DNA of 10,652 bases. Origin: Dehalococcoidia bacterium (GTDB lineage: Bacteria; Chloroflexota; Dehalococcoidia; UBA2979). The first letter of the stretch is position 1. The number at the start of each line of letters is the position of its first letter. Below the pieces are notes generated by a model. The model saw nothing but the letters and a program-made list of their open reading frames with translations. It was not told the DNA's origin and searched no databases. Made by a program: the position numbers and the translations under genes. Shown here in pieces: positions 6,125 to 10,652 of the stretch. The stretch spans positions 1 through 10,652 of the forward strand of contig JALOAM010000106.1 in the NCBI GenBank assembly GCA_023228765.1, written 5' to 3'.

Positions 6125-7711
6125 GTGGCGGTGCCGCGTATCTCGCCGCGCGTCGGCTCTCGGCTCACTGCATCTCGGGTCGTGGGGTCTCGGCTGACTG
6201 CGTTCGCCCGCTCCCGTCGAGGGGTGGCGGCGGGGCTGCTCGCGGCGCTCGCCCTCGGCGTGTTCGCGATCGACGGGGATCCGGCGGCGTCGCAGGCGCT
6301 GAACCTCGGCGACGAGAACTCCTGGATCCGCATCCAGAACGTCGGCACTGAGCCTTCCAACGTCGAGATCGACTTCTTCAACAACCTCGGCGCGCGGGTC
6401 GCCTCGGACACCTGTCCGAAAGCGGGGGCGTGCGAGGCGATCCAGCCGGGCTTCGGGCGCTCCTTCTTCCAGCAGACGCTGACCGAGCTGCCGGACGGCT
6501 ACCGCGGCTCCGCCTACGTCGCTGCCGACCAGCCGTTCGTCGCGATGCTGGCGCGCGATGTCCTCCGCACGGACGGGGAGTTCCAGATCGGCGGGGACGC
6601 GCTGCGGCTGGGGCCGGGGGCGTCCTCGCATGTGCTGCCGTGGGTCGTGAACTCGGTGGGGTACTCCTCGCGCATCGTCGTGCAGAACACGAACCCGGAC
6701 GCGGGGACGTGTGTGCAGATCTCTTACTACGACAGCGGCCAGTCACAGGCCTCGGCGGTGGATCCGAGGACGCCGTCCACGCAGTGCCCGAGCGGCGGAC
6801 AGTACCTGGCGCCGAACGCCTCCTGGGTGCGCGACGAGACCTCGACGCCGCTCCGCATCGGGTTCGATGGGAGCGCCCTCGTGCAGACGCGCCCCGTGTC
6901 GGGTGGGGCGAGTAACGGCAGCGTGCAGGCGGTGGTGGACACGCGCGACCGCGCAGGCTCCGGCCTCGCGACCTCGCGGTCGGTCGCGGCGGACGAGACG
7001 AGCCGCGTGGTGCTGCTGCCGCTGGTGGACCGCAACCACTCCGAGGGCCAGTCCACGTTCAGCACGCGTTTCCGCATCGCGAGCGCGAACCCGGCCATCC
7101 CCAACGACGTCACCCTCCGCTTCACGGGCGTCACGGACTCCGGCGAGGAGTTCGAGGTGGAATACACGGTCACGGTGTACGGCAATCGCACCTGCGATCA
7201 GCGCTCCAGCGGCGCGACCGCGTGCCTGCCGGACGGGGTCTCGCTGCCTGACCGGTACGCCGGCACCGTGCGCATGCAGTCCGTGGAGCCGATCGCCGTG
7301 ATCGCCCAGCGTGTCGCCGCGGACAACTCCCTCGGCGACTACCGCGGGTTCACCTCCGAGGAGGCGTCGACGCAGGTGGTGCTCCCGGTGGTGAACAAGA
7401 ACTACGGTCCGTTCGGCGGGAGCCAGGGCTGGAACTCGTGGTTCCGCATCCTGACCTTCGACGGCTCCACCGCGCGGGTCACTGTCATCTACTACTCGAA
7501 GCAGTTCCCGGACGGCCTCTATCCTCCGTTGCCGCTGACCGTGGAGGGCCAGCGGACCTTCCGCCAGTGGGAGGACGGAAACTTGCCGAACGGCTGGGTG
7601 GGAAGCGCGGTGATCGTGTCGGACAAGCCCGTGGTGGTCGTCACCAACCTCGAGAGCGACGTGTTCGAGGGCGATCCCGTCATGCTCTACAACGGTGTCA
7701 CGCTGGAATAG
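6125..7711 (+). CDS. exported protein with four repeated beta-sandwich-like modules
   Basis: A 528-residue protein I cannot name. A basic N-region (to ~33) precedes a hydrophobic segment GVAAGLLAALALGVFAI (33-49) and a plausible signal-peptidase site after SQA (58). The mature part holds four diverged copies of one module, at ~65-146, ~169-273, ~293-402 and ~415-511. Each copy has an aromatic/Ser-rich opening with RIxxQN or similar, a TVxYY-type strand, and a closing LPxGxxGSAxVxSDxPVVxxxxx pattern. Cysteines pair plausibly within modules (97/103, 196/221, 357/367). The start is GTG at 6125 with GAGAGAGG 3 bases before; GTG at 6131 is equally possible. The N-region carries a doubled GSRLTA (11-16, 21-26) from a short direct DNA repeat. 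No catalytic motif is seen; a surface or adhesive role is inferred. The last 17 bases overlap the RNase HI gene. Confidence 0.85.
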   Translation: MAVPRISPRVGSRLTASRVVGSRLTAFARSRRGVAAGLLAALALGVFAIDGDPAASQALNLGDENSWIRIQNVGTEPSNVEIDFFNNLGARVASDTCPKAGACEAIQPGFGRSFFQQTLTELPDGYRGSAYVAADQPFVAMLARDVLRTDGEFQIGGDALRLGPGASSHVLPWVVNSVGYSSRIVVQNTNPDAGTCVQISYYDSGQSQASAVDPRTPSTQCPSGGQYLAPNASWVRDETSTPLRIGFDGSALVQTRPVSGGASNGSVQAVVDTRDRAGSGLATSRSVAADETSRVVLLPLVDRNHSEGQSTFSTRFRIASANPAIPNDVTLRFTGVTDSGEEFEVEYTVTVYGNRTCDQRSSGATACLPDGVSLPDRYAGTVRMQSVEPIAVIAQRVAADNSLGDYRGFTSEEASTQVVLPVVNKNYGPFGGSQGWNSWFRILTFDGSTARVTVIYYSKQFPDGLYPPLPLTVEGQRTFRQWEDGNLPNGWVGSAVIVSDKPVVVVTNLESDVFEGDPVMLYNGVTLE

Positions 7712-8297
7712 CGGCGGGGGTCGGGGAGGTCGCAGCAGCGACCCCTCGCGCCGCCCGTCGCCGGTCCACACGTCCTACCGCCGCCCCGGCGGCTCCTCGT
7801 CCGGTTCGGGCCGTGCGAGTGCCCTCACCGTCGCGCAGGTCCTCGAGCGGTACTCCGCCGGGCCGCAGTCAGGCGTCTTCACGGACGGCTCCTGCTCCGG
7901 CAACCCCGGACCCGGTGGCTGGGGCGTCGTCTACGTCCTCGACGGCCGCATCCTCGCCTCCGAGCACGGCGCCGACCCGGCGACGACGAACAACCGCATG
8001 GAGTTCACGGCGATGATCCACGGCCTGGAGATGCTCGGGCCCGAGGAGGAGATGGACGTCTACACGGACTCCCAGCTCGTCGTGAACACGCTGACGCAGT
8101 GGGCGGCCGGCTGGAAGCGTAACGGCTGGAAGCGACGCGACGGCGAGGTAAAGAACCTGGACCTGGTCCGGCTCGCCTACGAGCTCTTCCTGGAGCGTCC
8201 GAAGGTCCGCATCCGCTGGATCAAGGCCCACGACGGTTCCCTCTGGAACGAGTACGCGGACGCCCTCTCCACGGCCTACCTCCGCTCCGAGGTCTGA
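7695..8297 (+). CDS. rnhA: ribonuclease HI with Gly/Ser/Arg-rich N-terminal extension
   Basis: A 200-residue endonuclease that cuts the RNA strand of RNA:DNA hybrids (R-loops, primers) in the cytoplasm. The DEDD catalytic set is complete: Asp64 in FTDGSCSGNPGPGGWG, Glu103 in NNRMEFTA, Asp125 in VYTDSQLVV and Asp189 in NEYADAL, with the mobile His179 in KAHDGS. The basic WAAGWKRNGWKRRDGEVKN protrusion (residues 136-154) used for substrate binding is present. The catalytic domain is ~145 residues, as in E. coli. The first ~55 residues are a disordered Gly/Ser/Arg/Pro tail, and I see no hybrid-binding domain in it. GTG at 7695 is the only usable in-frame start and lies 17 bases inside the upstream gene, with no clear ribosome-binding site, suggesting translational coupling or a start mis-set by an unusual initiation codon. 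Confidence 0.95.
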   Translation: MSRWNSGGGRGGRSSDPSRRPSPVHTSYRRPGGSSSGSGRASALTVAQVLERYSAGPQSGVFTDGSCSGNPGPGGWGVVYVLDGRILASEHGADPATTNNRMEFTAMIHGLEMLGPEEEMDVYTDSQLVVNTLTQWAAGWKRNGWKRRDGEVKNLDLVRLAYELFLERPKVRIRWIKAHDGSLWNEYADALSTAYLRSEV

Positions 8298-8298
8298 C

Positions 8299-8381
8299 CT
8301 CCGCCCTCCGTCACGAAGCACTCGCCCGTCTGTCTTCCGGTCCCCCTCGCAGGGGAGGGGGCCGGAAGGCGGAGGGCGGAG
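8299..8381. terminator. nested inverted repeat, bidirectional terminator between convergent genes
   Basis: The outer arms CTCCGCCCTCCG (8299-8310) and CGGAGGGCGGAG (8370-8381) are perfect 12-bp complements. Inside, CTTCCGG-T-CCCCCTC (8334-8348) pairs with GAGGGGGCCGGAAG (8355-8368) with one bulged T and a 6-base loop. It fills the gap between rnhA (stop 8297) and the convergent lipoprotein gene (stop 8390). No U-run is evident, but the stacked stems would be very stable on either strand. Confidence 0.65.
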
Positions 8382-8389
8382 CCTGAGGG

Positions 8390-9415
8390 CTACGCGCCGC
8401 CGGGGAGGACCGCCTCGATGGCGGTGGAGAGCTCGTCGAGGTCGGTGACGCCCTCGAGCTTGGTGCGGACGATGCCTTCGCTGTCGATGACGAAGATGAA
8501 GGGCTCGGAGCGGAGGCCCCACTCTTCCACGGCGGGGACGGGCTCCAGGACGGCCTCAGCGCGCGCCTTCGGGACGTCGTACGGCTCGATGTGGACGAAC
8601 TCCACGCGGTCGCCGTACTCGTCGAAGGCGGGCTGGACCACCTTGTCCATGATCGGGCCGCAGAAGCGTGAGACGCAGAAGGCCGGCGTGACGAAGGCGA
8701 CGACCACCGGCTTCCCAGTGTCGAGGGCTTCCGCGACGGTCTCGTCGAGCATCTCGAGGGTGGGCTCGGCCTCGCTGCTGATGGTGGCGGGATCGTCCAC
8801 GTCAGCGAGGGTCGCCTGCTCCGAGCGCGGGGCGGGGGAGCCGATGGCGATCTCCGGGGTCTGCTCCATCACCCAGAACTTCATCCTCGGCCGGTAGGTC
8901 TCCCCGTCCACGTCGATGTTCAGCGAGACGCCCCAGAAGCCGGACGCGTCGAACTCCGGGTTGGTCGAGTAGACCGTGGTGAGGTCGGCATCGCTGGCCT
9001 CGCCCTCGCCGGCGACGGCGCGGAGGTCGAGGACACGCGGGTGCGCATCCAGGCTCGCGACTTCCTCGGCGGAGGTGGGGTCAGCGTCCGGGTCGGCGGG
9101 GAGGCGGTAGTAGGTCGCCGTGATCTCGGCGCCGGAGACCAGGGTGCCCGCGTCGCGGTCGATGAGGGCGAAGAGCATGCGGCTCGGCCCGACGCCGAGG
9201 CTGGTCGGCAGGATCGTCGGGACGAAGGGGGCGCCGCCCTCGGACTCGCTCAGGCTCTGGGCGTCCCAGGCGAGCGACCCGCCGGAGGCAGCGGGCGTGC
9301 TGTTGCCCTCGTTCCCCTCGCTGTCGTCCCCGCCGCCGCACGCGACACCGAGCGAGACGGCGAGGACACCGGCCATGATGAAGGCGGCGCAGCGCCGCAC
9401 GGATAGACGAGTCAC
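8390..9415 (-). CDS. thioredoxin-like lipoprotein with N-terminal beta domain
   Basis: A 341-residue extracytoplasmic protein. It has a lipoprotein signal peptide with Cys26 (SLGVAC, loose lipobox), then a short Gly/Asn/Ser linker. A beta-rich domain (~48-188) reads like the Ig-like YtkA/FixH type (LPTSLGVGPSRMLFALIDRD; FWGVSLNIDVDG). The C-terminal domain (~220-340) is a thioredoxin fold: VVVAFVTPAFCVSRFCGP with Cys247 and Cys252, EFVHIEPYD, the presumed cis-Pro305 in SEPFIFVIDSEG, and a final helix. The two cysteines are four residues apart (C-x4-C) instead of the standard CxxC, so redox chemistry differs or is absent; a structural disulfide or metal role is possible. GTG at 9415 is chosen because GGAGG lies 4 bases before it. 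It lies downstream of the EamA gene on the same strand, 87 bases away, and is probably separately transcribed. Confidence 0.88.
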   Translation of the reverse strand: MTRLSVRRCAAFIMAGVLAVSLGVACGGGDDSEGNEGNSTPAASGGSLAWDAQSLSESEGGAPFVPTILPTSLGVGPSRMLFALIDRDAGTLVSGAEITATYYRLPADPDADPTSAEEVASLDAHPRVLDLRAVAGEGEASDADLTTVYSTNPEFDASGFWGVSLNIDVDGETYRPRMKFWVMEQTPEIAIGSPAPRSEQATLADVDDPATISSEAEPTLEMLDETVAEALDTGKPVVVAFVTPAFCVSRFCGPIMDKVVQPAFDEYGDRVEFVHIEPYDVPKARAEAVLEPVPAVEEWGLRSEPFIFVIDSEGIVRTKLEGVTDLDELSTAIEAVLPGGA

Positions 9416-9474
9416 GAGGCCTCCAACCGGTGCGATCGAGGTGGGCGGGGGTGAGCGGGTGTCCTTACAGGATC

Positions 9475-9489
9475 GGCCCGCTTCGGGCC
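9475..9489 (-). terminator. short perfect hairpin after the EamA gene, candidate terminator
   Basis: GGCCCG (9475-9480) and CGGGCC (9484-9489) pair perfectly around a 3-base loop, 13 bases past the TAG stop of the EamA gene and before the thioredoxin-like lipoprotein gene. No U-run follows on the minus strand, so it may only attenuate read-through. Confidence 0.35.
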
Positions 9490-9502
9490 TCGGACAACCG
9501 CG

Positions 9503-10456
9503 CTAGTGATCCGTTCGTGATCCATCCGAAGCGATCGTCGCGGCGACCACCGCGCCGGCGGCGCCCGGCTGCGGCGCCGCCACCTTCGCGCGTCGGTTCA
9601 GGAACAGCATTCCGCCGATCACCAGCGCCATGCCGGGGATAAGCGCCAGGCCGGGCACCTCGGACAGGACGAGCCAGCCCCAGAACTGCGCGGTGACGGG
9701 GGCGAGGTAGGTGACGAACGAGGCCTGCGTCGCCTCCACGTTGGCGATGAGCCAGTAGTAGAGCGGGATCGCCGCCCCCTGCGCGAGCACCGAGGTCGCG
9801 ATCGCAGCCACGATCGTGTCGCCCTCCAGGCTCCCGAAGTCGGGCACCTCGCCGGCGCCGAGGACCAACGGCGTCACCATGAGGAACGCGACCCAGTCCT
9901 GCGCGCACGCGAGGAACCACGGACTCGTGCCCAGCAGGAACCGCCGGAGGTACACCGCGCCCGCGGCGTACGCGAGCGCCGCGAGGATGATCGCGAACTG
10001 TCCCCGCGTGCTGCCCGAGCCGAAGTCGAAGGCGTCCAGGCCGATGATGATCGCGAGCCCCGCGAAGCCGAGGCCCACGCCGATCCCCTTGTTCCTCGTC
10101 AGGCGCTCCGCGGGCAGGAACAGCGTCGAGAGGATCGCGACCCAGAACGGCATCGCGCCATTGAGGACGGCGGCGAGGTTCGAGGGGATCTGCGCTGTCC
10201 CCCAGGGGATCAGGACGTAGGGGATCGCCGTCCCGATCGCACCGACGACCACGACGTGCGCCCACGTCCGTGCGTCCCTCGGGATCTGCGGGCGCATCGC
10301 GATCATCACGCCGGTGATCACGACCCCGCCGCCGCCGAGGCGGATCCAGGCGATCGCGAGGGGCGTGACCTCCTCGTTCATCACCTTGATCAGCATGAAG
10401 CTCGCGCCCCAGATCGCGGCGACGGTGAAGAGGACGGCGAGGTGGATCGGGCGCAT
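9503..10456 (-). CDS. EamA/DMT-superfamily transporter
   Basis: A 317-residue inner-membrane transporter of the drug/metabolite superfamily, with about ten helices in two EamA repeats (~7-138 and ~154-286). Members usually export amino acids, nucleosides or other metabolites; the substrate cannot be read here. Signatures are AAIWGASFMLIKVM (13-26), PLAIAWIRL (32-40), the repeat-1 end FLPAERLT (113-120) with Glu117, and the repeat-2 stretch YLAPVTAQFWGWLVLSEVPG (250-269). The frame is open to 10606, but ATG at 10456 is chosen: GAGG sits 6 bases before it and residue 5 onward begins helix 1, whereas the upstream 50 codons are Arg/Pro-rich and unlike the family. The C-terminus has an Ala/Gly tail of ~25 residues. 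Confidence 0.92.
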   Translation of the reverse strand: MRPIHLAVLFTVAAIWGASFMLIKVMNEEVTPLAIAWIRLGGGGVVITGVMIAMRPQIPRDARTWAHVVVVGAIGTAIPYVLIPWGTAQIPSNLAAVLNGAMPFWVAILSTLFLPAERLTRNKGIGVGLGFAGLAIIIGLDAFDFGSGSTRGQFAIILAALAYAAGAVYLRRFLLGTSPWFLACAQDWVAFLMVTPLVLGAGEVPDFGSLEGDTIVAAIATSVLAQGAAIPLYYWLIANVEATQASFVTYLAPVTAQFWGWLVLSEVPGLALIPGMALVIGGMLFLNRRAKVAAPQPGAAGAVVAATIASDGSRTDH

Positions 10457-10462
10457 GCGCTG

Positions 10463-10466
10463 CCTC
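10463..10466 (-). promoter_or_regulatory. ribosome-binding site that fixes the EamA start
   Basis: GAGG on the minus strand is 6 bases before the ATG at 10456. A GTG at 10468 overlaps this site and the GTG at 10606 has no matching site, so the ATG is preferred. Confidence 0.6.
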
Positions 10467-10510
10467 ACACGTTCGAGAGAAGCGGGACGATACGCCTCGG
10501 GGCGCTGAGT

Positions 10511-10526
10511 GCCAGAGGGCTCTGGC
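10511..10526. promoter_or_regulatory. 16-base palindrome, operator candidate upstream of the EamA gene
   Basis: GCCAGAG-GG-CTCTGGC has 7-bp perfect arms and a 2-base centre, too tight for a good RNA hairpin but ideal for a dimeric regulator. On the minus strand a -10-like TATCGT follows about 20 bases downstream, so the palindrome covers the -35 area of a putative EamA promoter. It lies in the gap between divergent genes, so it could control both. Confidence 0.35.
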
Positions 10527-10589
10527 GCCCGCATCCGCTGGTCGACACGCGGCCGGACCCCGGTCGCCACCAGGCGAAGCGCGCTCCGG

Positions 10590-10595
10590 TACACT
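10590..10595 (+). promoter_or_regulatory. possible -10 box (TACACT) for the divergent right-edge gene
   Basis: TACACT fits TANNNT and lies 29 bases before the ATG at 10625. A clear -35 is not seen at 16-18 bases. Weak. Confidence 0.25.
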
Positions 10596-10624
10596 CGGAT
10601 GACCACCCTGACCCGAGGTACGCC

Positions 10625-10652
10625 ATGGCGCAGCCGGCTGAATCCCCACAGT
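10625..10652 (+). CDS. possible start of a divergent gene running off the right edge
   Basis: ATG at 10625 begins MAQPAESPQ and stays open for the nine codons visible. GAGG lies 6 bases upstream, a good ribosome-binding site, and TACACT (10590-10595) may be its -10 box. Too little is seen to suggest a function. It would be divergent from the EamA transporter gene and share its regulatory gap. Confidence 0.45.

Noticed and set aside
5777..6631. Long minus-strand frame spanning the tRNA gene
   Set aside because: It runs through tRNA-Pro and opposite the exported-protein gene, with Arg/Pro-rich shadow composition.
6743..7771. 342-residue minus-strand frame opposite the exported repeat protein
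   Set aside because: His/Arg/Val-rich shadow; the plus-strand frame has a signal peptide, repeats and cysteine pairing.
9465..10649. 394-residue minus-strand frame overlapping the EamA gene
   Set aside because: It is Arg/Pro/Asp-rich with no membrane pattern, while the EamA frame shows ten helices and family motifs.

Overview
The window is high-GC bacterial chromosome, dense with ordinary housekeeping, transport and envelope genes. I see no phage, transposon, plasmid or CRISPR signature. Three things point to a free-living member of the Chloroflexota (possibly Dehalococcoidia-related): lipoproteins with long Thr/Ala/Glu linkers, a lipoprotein-anchored thioredoxin-like protein with an FCxxxFCGP motif, and a secreted protein built from repeated beta modules. 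This placement is inference from style; no marker in the window proves it.

Layout. At the left edge is the 5' part of gyrA (minus strand, 3-839), running off the window, with an intact quinolone-target region and active-site tyrosine. Upstream of it, also on the minus strand, is a SulP/SLC26-type anion transporter with a C-terminal STAS domain (1054-2793, TTG start). The 319-base gap that follows (2794-3112) holds a possible sulP promoter and, on the other side, a compact structured element: a 14-base palindrome, a -10-like box and two tandem hairpins. Next is a minus-strand block: a small lipoprotein with a Thr-rich stalk and a Gmad2-like domain (3113-3700), an animal-type gamma-glutamylcyclotransferase (3824-4381), and a peptidase C26 / gamma-glutamyl-GABA hydrolase-like amidotransferase (4374-5162). 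The last two overlap by 8 bases and form a translationally coupled gamma-glutamyl-bond pair. A small two-helix PLDc_N-type membrane protein (5234-5449, plus) diverges from that pair. It converges on an unrecognised small membrane protein (5493-5795, minus) of visibly lower GC, which lies on the 3' side of a tRNA-Pro(CGG) gene (5870-5946, minus).

The right half holds a 528-residue exported protein with four repeated beta modules (6125-7711, plus). Its last 17 bases overlap the start of a ribonuclease HI gene (7695-8297, plus). A large nested inverted repeat (8299-8381) separates rnhA from the convergent thioredoxin-like lipoprotein gene (8390-9415, minus). Upstream of that is an EamA/DMT-family transporter (9503-10456, minus). 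A 16-base palindrome lies in front of the EamA gene, and a divergent gene may begin at 10625 and leave the window.

Most genes look like independent units. The only strong functional pairing is the gamma-glutamyl operon at 3824-5162. The best candidates for something undescribed are that enzyme pair and the small structured element at 2966-3074, which might encode a short RNA. Neither can be settled from sequence alone.
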